A DNA stretch of 64,000 bases from Brevundimonas sp. (GTDB lineage: Bacteria; Pseudomonadota; Alphaproteobacteria; Caulobacterales; Caulobacteraceae): NCBI GenBank assembly GCA_016742215.1, contig JACVCC010000002.1, positions 392,868-456,867 on the forward strand. Direction: 5' to 3'. Position 1 is the first letter of the stretch. Every line of letters starts with the position of its first letter. Shown one piece after another: positions 50,484 through 58,713 of this stretch. The notes under the pieces were generated by a model, which was not told the origin of the DNA, made no database searches, and saw only the letters and a list, made by a program, of their open reading frames with translations. Made by a program: the position numbers and the translations under genes.

Positions 50484-50957
50484 ATGAAGATTTCCGACTT
50501 CGCTGGAACCACGCCCGTTTATCGCCCCGAGGAGTTTCTGGCTGGCGAGCTGGAAGGCTGGGGCATTCTCGAGCGGGTGACTGGCGGCCTGCAGCAGTGC
50601 TTCACTGTGCGCGCCACTGGGCATCACGACGGAGACGCACTGGCGTTCACCGAGACCTGGACCTTCGACGATGGTCATGTCGACACCTTGCGGTGGCGCA
50701 TCAGGTCTCTTGGCGACGGTCGTTATGAAGGCGACGAGGATCGGCTGGACGGCCGGGCCGAGGGCGATCAGGCCGGCTGCGCCTTCCACTGGCGCTACAG
50801 TCGCGACGTGCCCCAGAAGGACGGGTCGTCGACACGCCTGAACTTCAACGACTGGTTCTATCGGATCGACAACCAGGTCGTGATGGCCAAGGGGACGGCG
50901 GGGCGGATGGGTGTCCCGTTCGCCACAGCGCATGTTCTGTATCGACGCCTCGTCTGA
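50484..50957 (+). CDS. DUF3833-family protein
   Basis: A 157-residue protein; ATG with AGGAG upstream. YRPEEFLAGELEGWGILERV, CFTVRATGHHDGDALAFTET and WTFDDGHVDTLRWRIRSLGD, then RLNFNDWFYRIDNQVVMAKG match DUF3833. Members are usually lipoproteins; here no signal peptide is seen. Function unknown. Confidence 0.8.
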   Translation: MKISDFAGTTPVYRPEEFLAGELEGWGILERVTGGLQQCFTVRATGHHDGDALAFTETWTFDDGHVDTLRWRIRSLGDGRYEGDEDRLDGRAEGDQAGCAFHWRYSRDVPQKDGSSTRLNFNDWFYRIDNQVVMAKGTAGRMGVPFATAHVLYRRLV

Positions 50958-51118
50958 AAGCCGGGCAGGCGTGTCGGCTGCCGGGCAGACAGCCGCATGC
51001 ACATCGTGAAACTGGCCCCGTTCCCCTGCTGGCGGAACAGGCGTCGCCGTCTTCGCAATACCTTCCCCCCGAAGATGGCGGCGCCATTGGCATGCGGATG
51101 TGTCCAATCCTGAACACA

Positions 51119-51143
51119 GGAACTGGCATGGTCGCCGTCTGTT
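51119..51143 (+). promoter_or_regulatory. EcfG-type promoter candidate for the DUF4142 gene
   Basis: GGAAC (51119-51123), 16 bases, TGTT (51140-51143), one base off the consensus, 27 bp upstream of the ATG. Confidence 0.5.
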
Positions 51144-51170
51144 GATCCGACGTCATCAGGAGGGTCCAGA

Positions 51171-51743
51171 ATGAAATCCGCCGCCATCATCGCAATCGCC
51201 GCCGCCGCTGCTACGCTGGCGGCCTGCAACTCCGAAAACGCCTCAGAGCCGATCGACAAGGCGCAGGACGCCGTCGCCGCCCCCGTCGGTCAGGTCTCCG
51301 CCGCCACCATGGGGTCGAACATGGTCTCGGCCTATGTGCCCAATGCAGCGATGGGCGACATGTACGAGATCCAAGCCGCCGACCTCGCTATCGAGCGGTC
51401 GCAGAACGCGGACGTCAAGGCCCTCGCGAACATGATCAAGACCGATCACACGGCTGCATCGAACGCGATGAAAGCCATGCTTCCGCAGGCCGCGCCCGAT
51501 GTCACCCCGCCGACCTCGCTGGATCAACGCCGTCAGGGCCTGATCGACAACCTGCGCTCGGCCTCCGCGGCCAACTTCGACATGGTCTGGATCGATCAAC
51601 AGATCGCGGCCCACAACGAGGCGCTGACCCTGCACCGCGGCTTCTCTGATCAGGACTCGCCGCTCTCGGGGCACGCCCGCAGCGTCGTTCCCAAGATCGA
51701 GGCCCACCTTCGTGAGGCCGAGCGCATCAAGGCCGCGATGTAG
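51171..51743 (+). CDS. DUF4142 lipoprotein
   Basis: A 190-residue exported helical protein. The lipobox is AAAATLAAC with the Cys at about 19. The DUF4142 domain (about 55-185) has AAMGDMYEIQAADLAIERSQ, NADVKALANMIKTDHTAASN and a late HNEALTLHRGFSDQ, in a ferritin-like helical pattern. It is usually periplasmic and stress-linked. An EcfG-like promoter lies upstream and a terminator downstream. Confidence 0.9.
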   Translation: MKSAAIIAIAAAAATLAACNSENASEPIDKAQDAVAAPVGQVSAATMGSNMVSAYVPNAAMGDMYEIQAADLAIERSQNADVKALANMIKTDHTAASNAMKAMLPQAAPDVTPPTSLDQRRQGLIDNLRSASAANFDMVWIDQQIAAHNEALTLHRGFSDQDSPLSGHARSVVPKIEAHLREAERIKAAM

Positions 51744-51807
51744 GGAACCAACGGGCGTCGGGACAGCTCCCCATAAGGAGTGAAACCCAGACGCTCATTC
51801 AGAAGGT

Positions 51808-51847
51808 GAAGCCCGCGGTGCGCATGGCCGCGGGCTTCATTTTGTTT
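51808..51847 (+). terminator. Rho-independent terminator (DUF4142 gene)
   Basis: An 11-bp perfect stem (51808-51818 with 51828-51838) followed by ATTTTGTTT. It also overlaps the end of the convergent HTH gene. Confidence 0.8.
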
Positions 51848-52052
51848 GGTCGTCTAGGAGCGAAGAGGGCGACACCCGCAGCGCAATCGCAAGGCGTGCG
51901 ATCGCCTTCACGCTGGGGTTGCGAGTGCCACGCTCCAGGTCGCTGACGTAGCTGCGCTTCATCTCTGCTTCAAACGCCAACTGCTCTTGTGACAGGCCTC
52001 GCTCCAATCGGGCTTTCCGCACATTTCGGCCGAGTATTGCAGGCAGATCCAT
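51837..52052 (-). CDS. XRE-family HTH regulator, 71 residues
   Basis: A single HTH_3 domain: ILGRNVRKARLERGLSQEQL, AFEAEMKRSYVSDLERGTRN and PSVKAIARLAIALRVSPSSL, all canonical. Small XRE proteins near element ends often control transfer or maintenance genes. It is close to the right end of the proposed island and divergent from a hypothetical exported protein. Confidence 0.88.
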   Translation of the reverse strand: MDLPAILGRNVRKARLERGLSQEQLAFEAEMKRSYVSDLERGTRNPSVKAIARLAIALRVSPSSLLDDQTK

Positions 52053-52132
52053 TGCCCCAATTCACGCGGGGAGGGTGCTGGACGCTGTCCCCTAATCGTG
52101 TCATTTCGCGTGCGGAACTGGATGGGGCCGTC

Positions 52133-52645
52133 ATGCACGCATTTCCCTCAGATCGTTGGTGCCGCATCGCCTGCGTACTCGCGGCTCTAACGAGTGAAGC
52201 CTGCTCAGCAGAGGACCTTGCGGCCCGGGCCGAGGCTGGCGCGGAGCGACGAACGACCCAAGGTATCTCGCGCCTTATCTCGGCTTGGGACGAGGCCAAC
52301 GATAGCTGTCGGGACAAGGCTCTATCCGAAGGCTCGCTGAGCTGTGCTCGCCGGGATCAGCTTGATCAGCAGTTGGCCTATCTGGGCTTCTGCTACGGAG
52401 AAGGCGTCGAGTATGGCTACCAAGCCGAATGGGCCAGATGCCAAAGTGCGTTGGGTAATCACGGTTCCTCAGGGAGCACCCACGCTGACAACGGGCTGAC
52501 CGCCACTGAGCACGAAAAAGCTGACCAAATAGCGGCTGCATACGCTCGCGACGCTCTGGTCCAGGCAGAGGTTGAACGGCAGCTGAGCGAAAAGCGGCTC
52601 AGTGATGAGCGTCGCGCCCGTCAGGCCTTGGAACTGATTCAGTAG
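52133..52645 (+). CDS. Hypothetical exported protein, 170 residues
   Basis: From the ATG at 52133 the N-terminus (SDRWCRIACVLAALTSEACS) looks like a signal peptide. The rest is helical and Cys-containing: ISAWDEANDSCRDKALSEGS, LSCARRDQLDQQLAYLGFCY, GEGVEYGYQAEWARCQ, then a charged coiled-coil-like end RQLSEKRLSDERRARQALEL. The first cysteines may pair in the periplasm. It is the last gene before the tRNA. No family is recognised. Confidence 0.6.
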   Translation: MHAFPSDRWCRIACVLAALTSEACSAEDLAARAEAGAERRTTQGISRLISAWDEANDSCRDKALSEGSLSCARRDQLDQQLAYLGFCYGEGVEYGYQAEWARCQSALGNHGSSGSTHADNGLTATEHEKADQIAAAYARDALVQAEVERQLSEKRLSDERRARQALELIQ

Positions 52646-52736
52646 GCTTGAGCTTTTCCAGAGTCTGTTGGTACCAAAGTATGGTCCGGCACTTGTGCCG
52701 CTATGTAGGTGTTGGATTCAAAGAAAAAATCTGCGG

Positions 52737-52767
52737 CCGTGGCGGACAGAGAGGGATTCGAACCCTC
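52737..52767. other. Right attachment-site candidate (tRNA-Ser 3' end)
   Basis: CCGTGGCGGACAGAGAGG at 52737-52754 and AACCCTC at 52761-52767. These are the CCA end, acceptor and T-stem of the intact tRNA gene and match 22469-22499. Confidence 0.7.
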
Positions 52768-52829
52768 GGTACGCTTTCACGTACACACGCTTTCCAAGCG
52801 TGCGCGATCGACCACTCCGCCACCTGTCC
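52740..52829 (-). tRNA. tRNA-Ser(GGA)
   Basis: 90 nt on the minus strand with encoded CCA. The acceptor stem GGACAGG pairs with the 3' strand UCUGUCC (one G-U), discriminator G. The anticodon arm is CACGC-TTGGAAA-GCGTG with anticodon GGA (reads UCC/UCU). The long variable arm and the T-arm GAGGG-TTCGAAT-CCCTC are complete. Integration-type duplication of its 3' end is found at 22469. Confidence 0.97.
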
Positions 52830-52959
52830 GTTTCCACGACGCGCGTGAACCGCCGGACGGTCGATCCGGCGAGGGGCGCTGATTAGAACAGTCGAACCCC
52901 CTCGGCAAGCGCCGTCTGAAGCCCCATATGGGGCAGGACGATTTCGCCGGAGTTCTCCC

Positions 52960-53607
52960 ATGCTGAGCCAGAAGACCACCATGCCCGCGCCGGACGCCGC
53001 CCTGCCGGGTCGCGCCACGCCGCTGCACACCGACGAAGTGCATTTCGTCAGCGGTCGCCCGCTCAAAGGACCGCATCCGGAAGGCTTCCAGACCGCCATC
53101 TTCGGCATGGGCTGCTTCTGGGGCGTCGAGCGGGTGTTCTGGCAGCTGCCGGGCGTCTGGGTGACCTCGGTCGGCTATTCGGGCGGCTACACCCCCAACC
53201 CGACCTATGAGGAGACCTGCACCGGCCGCACCGGCCATGCCGAGGTTGTGCAGGTGGTCTTCAATCCGGCCGAGATCAGCTACGGCGAGCTGCTGAAGGC
53301 CTTCTGGGAGAATCACGACCCGACCCAAGGCATGCGTCAGGGCAACGACATCGGCACCACCTATCGTTCGGCCATCTATTATCTGAACGACGAACAGAAG
53401 GCCGAGGCCGAGGCGTCGCGCGACGCCTATCAGGCCGCGCTGTCCAAGGCGGGCGAGGGCGAGATCACCACCGAGATCGCCCCGGCCGGCCCCTACTATT
53501 TCGCCGAGGACTATCACCAGGGCTATCTCGCCAAGAACCCGGCCGGCTACTGCGGCATCGGCGGGACGGGCGTGACCTGCCCGAACGGCGTCGGCGTAGA
53601 GGCCTGA
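52960..53607 (+). CDS. msrA: Peptide-methionine (S)-S-oxide reductase MsrA
   Basis: A 215-residue cytoplasmic enzyme repairing oxidised methionine. [20 protein letters not shown] holds the catalytic Cys52; [29 protein letters not shown] and [27 protein letters not shown] are family hallmarks. [18 protein letters not shown] supplies the resolving cysteines at the C-terminus. Start at the first ATG after the tRNA. It is the first gene of the resumed chromosomal backbone. Confidence 0.95.
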   Translation: MLSQKTTMPAPDAALPGRATPLHTDEVHFVSGRPLKGPHPEGFQTAIFGMGCFWGVERVFWQLPGVWVTSVGYSGGYTPNPTYEETCTGRTGHAEVVQVVFNPAEISYGELLKAFWENHDPTQGMRQGNDIGTTYRSAIYYLNDEQKAEAEASRDAYQAALSKAGEGEITTEIAPAGPYYFAEDYHQGYLAKNPAGYCGIGGTGVTCPNGVGVEA

Positions 53608-53609
53608 CC

Positions 53610-53954
53610 ATGGACCGGGAGGGCATTCGCAAGGCCTGCATGGCCCTTCCGGACGTGACCCAGGACCACCCGTTCGGCGATGACCACGACGCCTACAAGG
53701 TCGGCGGCAAGATGTTCGCCATCGTCGGCGGCGAGGGCGGGGTCTCGTTCAAGGTCTCGGACATCGCCTTCGAGGTCCTGACCGAAGAAGGTCGCGCTCG
53801 TCCGGCGCCCTATCTGGCGCGGGCGAAATGGGTGAACCTGCCCGATCCCGCCGCCTGGGCCGACGATGAACTGGCCGAGCATTTCGCCATCGCCCATTCG
53901 ATCATCGCGGCGAAGCTGACGAAAAAGCAGAGGGCAGAGCTGGGTCTCGCCTGA
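53610..53954 (+). CDS. MmcQ/YjbR-family protein
   Basis: A 114-residue protein starting three bases after the msrA stop. MALPDVTQDHPFGDDHDAYK, VGGKMFAIVGGEGGVSFKVS and PYLARAKWVNLPDPAAWADD, LAEHFAIAHSIIAAKLTKKQ match the MmcQ/YjbR fold (CyaY-like, DNA-binding type). Role unknown. It is probably co-transcribed with msrA. Confidence 0.88.
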   Translation: MDREGIRKACMALPDVTQDHPFGDDHDAYKVGGKMFAIVGGEGGVSFKVSDIAFEVLTEEGRARPAPYLARAKWVNLPDPAAWADDELAEHFAIAHSIIAAKLTKKQRAELGLA

Positions 53955-54044
53955 CGCCGGATCCGGCACTCCGGAAAACGTCGGTTTTTGAACTGGCGGG
54001 ATTTGCAACCTGATGTTCTCCTTCGCGTGTCGAGGGAGAACGTC

Positions 54045-54560
54045 ATGATCGCCAAACATCTCACCCTTTTCGCCATTGGCGCGGCCGGGCTGGCCGGCTG
54101 CAATCAGGCCGAGGTCAAGGCCGACGCGGACGAGGGGCCACGCGTCGTGGCGGTGACCGATATCGAGGCCGGCCGCTATCTGGTTCTGACGGGCGGCTGC
54201 AACGACTGTCACACGCCCAACTATCCGCAGACCGGCGGACGCGTGCCGGAATCCGAATGGCTGAAAGGTTCGGGCACAGGCTTCAAGGGGCCGTGGGGCA
54301 CGACCTATCCGCACAATCTGCGTCGAAGCTTCGCGGCCATGAGCGAGGACGACTGGGTCGAAATGGCCTCAACCCGCGAGGCTCTGCCGCCCATGCCCTG
54401 GCCCAGCGTGCGGGCCATGAGCGAGGCCGACAAACGGGCGATCTATCGCTACATCCGCTCGCTGCCGGTCGAGGGCGACGTCGCGCCGACGGCCCTGCCG
54501 CCCGGCCAGATGCCCACGACCCCTTATGAGGACATGGGCACGAAGCAGCCCGAGGCCTAA
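54045..54560 (+). CDS. c-type cytochrome lipoprotein
   Basis: A 171-residue protein; ATG at 54045 with GAGGGAGAA upstream. Lipobox LFAIGAAGLAGC (acylated Cys at about 19), then one heme-binding motif, LTGGCNDCHTPNYPQTGGRV, and a later Met-containing segment ALPPMPWPSVRAMSEADKRA, IYRYIRSLPVEGD, typical of small monohaem cytochromes. It is likely a periplasmic electron carrier. It converges with the DUF885 gene, overlapping by four bases. Confidence 0.88.
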   Translation: MIAKHLTLFAIGAAGLAGCNQAEVKADADEGPRVVAVTDIEAGRYLVLTGGCNDCHTPNYPQTGGRVPESEWLKGSGTGFKGPWGTTYPHNLRRSFAAMSEDDWVEMASTREALPPMPWPSVRAMSEADKRAIYRYIRSLPVEGDVAPTALPPGQMPTTPYEDMGTKQPEA

Positions 54561-56350
54561 CGCGCCTTTTCGTCCGCGATCCAGCGGTCCATCCGCTGGT
54601 CCAGCAGGGCCAGTGGCAGGGGGCCGTCGACCAGCAGGGCGTCGTGGAAGCGGCGGACGTCGAAGCGGTCGCCCAGCTCCTGTTCCGCGCGGGTGCGGAT
54701 GGCGCGCAGCCGGATCTCGCCGACCTTGTAGGCGGTCGCCTGACCCGGCCAGCCGATGTAGCGCTGCAGCTCGGTCTCGATGTTGTGCGGGGCGAGCGCC
54801 GAGTTGTCGCGGAAGCAGGCGCGGGCCTGTTCGATGTCCCAGCCCAGCCAGTGGATGCCGGTGTCGGCCACCAGACGGCAGGCGCGCCACATCTCGTAGC
54901 TGAGGCGGCCGAACCGCTCATAGGGCGTGCGATAGAAGCGCATCTCCTCGCCCAGGAACTCGGCGTACAGGCCCCAGCCCTCGGTGAAGGCGGTCACATC
55001 GACGCCGCGACGGAAGTAGGGACCTTCCTCGGCCTCCTGCTGCAGGGCGATCTGGATGTGGTGGCCCGGCGCCGCCTCGTGCAGCGTCAGGGCGGGCAGT
55101 TCATACAGCGGGCGCTGGTCCAGCCGGCCGGTGTTGACCAGATAACCGCCGGCAACGCCGTTCTCCATCGAACCGGGGGAGTAACGGCCAGTGGTGTAGT
55201 TGGCCTCGATCTCGCGAGGCACCTCGCGCACGCCATAGGGGGTGCGAGGCAGGGTGCCGAACAGGGCCGGCAGGCCGTCGTCGGCGCGCTTGGCCATTTC
55301 GGAAGCCTTCTCCATCAGGCCTTCGCGCGTGGTGGCGTAAAACTGAGGATCGGTGCGCAGGAAGTTCAGGAAGCCGGCGAAGTCACCGGTCCAGCCGGCC
55401 GCCTGCATCTCCTGATCCATCCGGGCGCGGATGCGGGCGACCTCCTGACGGCCCAGCGCGTGGACCTCGTCGGGAGTCATCTCCGTCGAGGTGAAGCCAC
55501 GCACCAGATAGGCATAGAGGTCGCGTCCGCCCGGCCGATGCACAAGGCCCAGCGTCTCTGGCGCGACTGGCAGATAGTCCTCGCGCAGGAACCGGACCCA
55601 CTCACGCCGCTGCGGTATGATCCGGTCGGCGACAACGGCGGCCGCGCGGGCGCGCAGCTCGGCCTGGCGGTCGGCGGGGATGGAGGCGGGCAAGGTCGTG
55701 AACGGTTTCAGCAGCGGATCGGCGTCGGGCGCCATGGCCGCCTCGGGCTCCATCAGCGACAGCGCGTTCTCGACGATGGAGCGCGGCTGGACCAGGCCGC
55801 TCTCCAGCCCGCGACGGGCGTTGGCCAGCTGATCCGTGTAGACCTTGGGCATGGCTTCCAGCCGGGCGATCCAGGCCTCGGCGTCGGCGGTGTTGGTGAT
55901 GCGGGTGATGCTGGCGAGGTAGCTGAGGCCCTGACCCGGCCCGCCCTCCGAACTGAAGGCGTCGATCCGGCCGGTGTCCAGCGGGATGCGATCCACCGAT
56001 CGCTTCAGCACATAGGCGAGGAAGGTGTGGTTCAGGCTGTCGTCGGGTGACAGCGTCGTCGGGTCGATGCCCTCGAGGCGCTCGGCAAATCTCCGGAGAA
56101 CCGGCTCCTGCGCCAGCTCGAAAGCGCGGGAGGCGTCATAGAGGCGCGACTGGGCGGCGCGGTCGCCTTCCATGCCTGCCGTGACCGGATCGACCGATCG
56201 CAGATATGCTTCGTAGTCCGCGAGTATGGAGGCCAGTGCAGGGTCATCGGCCTGCGCCCGGACCGCGACGGGCGGCGCTGCCTGCGCCAGAACGGGCGTG
56301 GCGGCGGCGCAGAGCAGGGCGGCCAGACTGGCGGCGACGACGGTTTTCAT
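54557..56350 (-). CDS. DUF885 family protein, exported
   Basis: A 597-residue protein with a signal peptide (MKTVVAASLAALLCAAATPV ending near LAQ), start at the ATG 56350 after GGGAGGGA. The helical DUF885 body contains the zinc-metallopeptidase-like LPALTLHEAAPGHHIQIALQ (His424, Glu425) and RRGVDVTAFTEGWGLYAEFL. The family resembles M32/M3-type carboxypeptidases, though activity is rarely shown. Periplasmic peptide degradation is plausible. Confidence 0.9.
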   Translation of the reverse strand: MKTVVAASLAALLCAAATPVLAQAAPPVAVRAQADDPALASILADYEAYLRSVDPVTAGMEGDRAAQSRLYDASRAFELAQEPVLRRFAERLEGIDPTTLSPDDSLNHTFLAYVLKRSVDRIPLDTGRIDAFSSEGGPGQGLSYLASITRITNTADAEAWIARLEAMPKVYTDQLANARRGLESGLVQPRSIVENALSLMEPEAAMAPDADPLLKPFTTLPASIPADRQAELRARAAAVVADRIIPQRREWVRFLREDYLPVAPETLGLVHRPGGRDLYAYLVRGFTSTEMTPDEVHALGRQEVARIRARMDQEMQAAGWTGDFAGFLNFLRTDPQFYATTREGLMEKASEMAKRADDGLPALFGTLPRTPYGVREVPREIEANYTTGRYSPGSMENGVAGGYLVNTGRLDQRPLYELPALTLHEAAPGHHIQIALQQEAEEGPYFRRGVDVTAFTEGWGLYAEFLGEEMRFYRTPYERFGRLSYEMWRACRLVADTGIHWLGWDIEQARACFRDNSALAPHNIETELQRYIGWPGQATAYKVGEIRLRAIRTRAEQELGDRFDVRRFHDALLVDGPLPLALLDQRMDRWIADEKAR

Positions 56351-56399
56351 TGGGTCCCTCCCGGATCGGACGGGACTGCACCCCGGCCGGGAGCGACCG

Positions 56400-56900
56400 T
56401 CAACCGCAGAAGGCGAAGAAGCGCTCGATTCTGTCGATGGACCCGGGATGGGGTGCGTAGGCGTCGCGGTTCTGACCATGCCACACGGCGAGCCAGCCGA
56501 CACTACGGAAGCGCTGGAACACCGGCTCGCTGGTTCGGGCTTCAGCGGTCAGGAAAAGGCCGTCATGAAGTTCGGAAGGCTCGCTCTGCGCTGGATAGCG
56601 CTCGGTGTCGCCGCCGGATTCCAGATGGATTTCGGGGCTTGCTCCGGCTTTGGCGATGGCGCTGAGGTCGAGCTTCCCGGAGGCGCGGCGGCAGTCCAGG
56701 CCGATGCGCAGGTCGTCGCTTTCCTCCAGACCGTAGGCGAGACGCGCCTCGTCGCCGTCCTGGTGCAGGAACCAGTCGTAGTTCTCGACTGGCGCGGGAG
56801 CGCCCGAGCTGGTCGACGGCATGGATGGCGCCGGCGCGGTGGCGCAGGCCGCTGCGGTCAGTGACAGGCTGGACAGGGCCAGCAGGGTGATCAGGCGCAT
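56400..56900 (-). CDS. Exported lipoprotein, tandem paralogue 1
   Basis: A 166-residue protein with lipoprotein signal (LLALSSLSLTAAAC). The mature domain has NYDWFLHQDGDEARLAYGLE, DDLRIGLDCRRASGKLDLS, EPVFQRFRSVGWLAV and RIERFFAFCG. The framework (W...A.LAYG..., a Cys near the middle, FF..C at the end) recurs in the next two genes on the same strand. No named family is recognised. Confidence 0.65.
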   Translation of the reverse strand: MRLITLLALSSLSLTAAACATAPAPSMPSTSSGAPAPVENYDWFLHQDGDEARLAYGLEESDDLRIGLDCRRASGKLDLSAIAKAGASPEIHLESGGDTERYPAQSEPSELHDGLFLTAEARTSEPVFQRFRSVGWLAVWHGQNRDAYAPHPGSIDRIERFFAFCG

Positions 56901-56916
56901 CCGTCGCTCCGGCGCA

Positions 56917-57351
56917 TCAACCCGAGCACAGTTCTGCGAAGCGGCGCAGCTTGGCAAGGTGGGGCTGGGCGATCTCGACCGAGCGGCGTTGCTCGCCGAT
57001 GGCCACGCCGAGGCGTCCGGTCGTCCCGAAGGCGGCGAAGGCCGGATGGTCAGTGCGCAGGGTCAGCTTGAGGCCGCCGCCGCGAGCCGGCTCCGCCGCG
57101 CCCATGGCGGAGGCCTCACCGGCGGTCACGCGCGCCGTGCCGGTCGCACCCTCTCCGCCATACAGCGTCAAATTGGCGACGTTTGATCCGCGGTCGCACT
57201 GGAGCGTGCTGCGCAGATTGGCCGTGTCCGGCACCTCATTGGCCAGGACGATCGGGTCGTCCTCGTAGAGGGTCCAGGTCCAGCTGGCTTCGGCCGGAGC
57301 GTCCTGAACGACGGTCGCCAGCAGGCTTGCGGCGGCGATAGCGATCAACAT
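56917..57351 (-). CDS. Exported protein, tandem paralogue 2
   Basis: 144 residues; a short signal peptide MLIAIAAASLLATVVQDA. WTWTLYEDDPIVLANEVPDT, LRSTLQCDRGSNVANLTLYG and HPAFAAFGTTGRLGVAIG, LRRFAELCSG follow the framework of paralogue 1, with more divergence. It lies 16 bp upstream of that gene on the minus strand. Confidence 0.65.
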   Translation of the reverse strand: MLIAIAAASLLATVVQDAPAEASWTWTLYEDDPIVLANEVPDTANLRSTLQCDRGSNVANLTLYGGEGATGTARVTAGEASAMGAAEPARGGGLKLTLRTDHPAFAAFGTTGRLGVAIGEQRRSVEIAQPHLAKLRRFAELCSG

Positions 57352-57390
57352 TGGGTCAGCCCCCGCTGATGGTCCGGACAGGATATCTGA

Positions 57391-57858
57391 TCAGGCCCGG
57401 CCGCTTGCGCAATAGGCGAAGAAGGCATTGATCGCCTCTCGCTCGGCGCGATTGGCCCTGAGCTCGAACTGGCCGGCCTCGCCCTCGACCTGCAAGCGTC
57501 CACCTGTTTTCAGGCGTTGCAGGGCCGGAGACGTGGTCGACATGCTGACCTCCTCGGCCAAGCCACCACTCAGCGGATCGATAGGAACCATCATCGAGGC
57601 GCGCACCATCTGCGGTCCCACGGGCTTGACCTCGCCGTAGACCGCAGCCTGCGCGGAGCCACGCTCGCAGGTCATCAGAAGGGCCAACTGGTCTGAGTTG
57701 GCGACGCCATAGGCCAGCTTCGCCAGACCGGGCTCCTCGCTGAGGTGCCAGCCCATGCCTCCGAGGCGCGTGTCGTCGTTCTGATCTGTCGCGCTGGATT
57801 GGGCGGCGACGGCGATCAGGGCGAGGGCGGCGGTGGCGGGCAGGGCGAACTTCAGCAT
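57391..57858 (-). CDS. Exported protein, tandem paralogue 3
   Basis: 155 residues; signal peptide MLKFALPATAALALIAVAAQ. MGWHLSEEPGLAKLAYGVAN, LALLMTCERGSAQAAVYGEV and SPALQRLKTGGRLQVEGEAG, INAFFAYCASG repeat the framework. It is the first of the three on the minus strand and lies 106 bp from flgH. Three copies in a row of an apparently uncharacterised exported protein suggest local duplication. Confidence 0.65.
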   Translation of the reverse strand: MLKFALPATAALALIAVAAQSSATDQNDDTRLGGMGWHLSEEPGLAKLAYGVANSDQLALLMTCERGSAQAAVYGEVKPVGPQMVRASMMVPIDPLSGGLAEEVSMSTTSPALQRLKTGGRLQVEGEAGQFELRANRAEREAINAFFAYCASGRA

Positions 57859-57964
57859 GGGACAGAACTCACATCTGTCCGGCTAACGCCGTTGCCCCGT
57901 TAACGGTTCAAGTTTCGTCCAGAATTGTCGCCACGCGGACGAATTCGGGCGGCGGCCCCGGCCG

Positions 57965-58699
57965 TCAGAACGGGCTGAACCGCTCGACCAGCGACTGGGC
58001 CGCCGGCGTGGCCTGCATCCGGCTGATGTCGCCACGACCGCCGTAGGAGATGCGGGCTTCCGCAATCTGGGTGTGGGCGATGGTGTTGGCCGAGGAAATA
58101 TCTTCCGGGCGGACGATGCCGGCCACGGTCAGCTCGCGCACCTCGCGGTTGGTGCGCACTTCCTGCCGACCCTGGATGACCAGATTGCCGTTGGACAGCA
58201 CTTCGGTGACGACGGCGGCGATGGTCAGGTTGACCCGCTCGGCCCGGCTGACCGAGCCCTGGCCGCTGGCGTTGGATTGGCCTTCCATACCGATCATGTT
58301 CGAGGGGTCGAAGCCGCCCGGGAAGGCGCGACCGAGGCTGCCTTCCAGTCCGAACAGGTTGCTGACCCCGCCGGAGATGTCGTTCGAGCGGCTGCGGTTG
58401 GTCGAGTTCTGCGTCTCGGCGCGGTCGTCGATGTCGATGTTCACCGTCAGGATGTCGCCGATGCGGCGGGCGCGCTGGTCGCCGAAGAAGGTCCGCGAGC
58501 CGACGCGCCACAGGCTGTTGGCGCTGGCGGCGCGGGCTGCGGCCTGTTCCTCCGGCGTCGGCAGATAGACCTGGCTGGTCGGCACCAGGGCCGCCGGATA
58601 GCCGATCGGAGCCAGTTCGGGACCACGCACGGCCTCCACGGCCGTGGAGCAGGCAGTCAGGGACAGGGCGGCGGCGGAGACGATCAGGGCGGTACGCAT
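57965..58699 (-). CDS. flgH: Flagellar L-ring protein FlgH
   Basis: A 244-residue lipoprotein (lipobox SLTAC). SLWRVGSRTFFGDQRARRIG, DILTVNIDIDDRAETQNSTN and VLSNGNLVIQGRQEVRTNRE, VRELTVAGIVRPEDISSANT are the FlgH core. It forms the outer-membrane L-ring of the basal body. It is the last gene of the flgFGAH operon, 14 bp after flgA. Confidence 0.96.
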   Translation of the reverse strand: MRTALIVSAAALSLTACSTAVEAVRGPELAPIGYPAALVPTSQVYLPTPEEQAAARAASANSLWRVGSRTFFGDQRARRIGDILTVNIDIDDRAETQNSTNRSRSNDISGGVSNLFGLEGSLGRAFPGGFDPSNMIGMEGQSNASGQGSVSRAERVNLTIAAVVTEVLSNGNLVIQGRQEVRTNREVRELTVAGIVRPEDISSANTIAHTQIAEARISYGGRGDISRMQATPAAQSLVERFSPF

Positions 58700-58713
58700 G
58701 GTGGGGTTCCCTC

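Larger units (their letters stand above)
22469..52754. mobile_element. Genomic island in tRNA-Ser(GGA), about 30 kb
   Basis: Bounded by an 18-bp direct repeat whose right copy is the 3' end of an intact tRNA-Ser gene and whose left copy sits beside a P4-type tyrosine recombinase. Recombination-associated genes (AlpA-like regulator, broken excisionase) are at the left end. The cargo is accessory: unknown small genes with interspersed repeats, chromate transport, blue-light sensors and stress genes. Conserved functions (msrA, flagellar genes) resume right after the tRNA. The integrase is at the end distal to the tRNA, which is less usual, so the true boundaries or a composite of two elements remain open. 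Confidence 0.6.
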
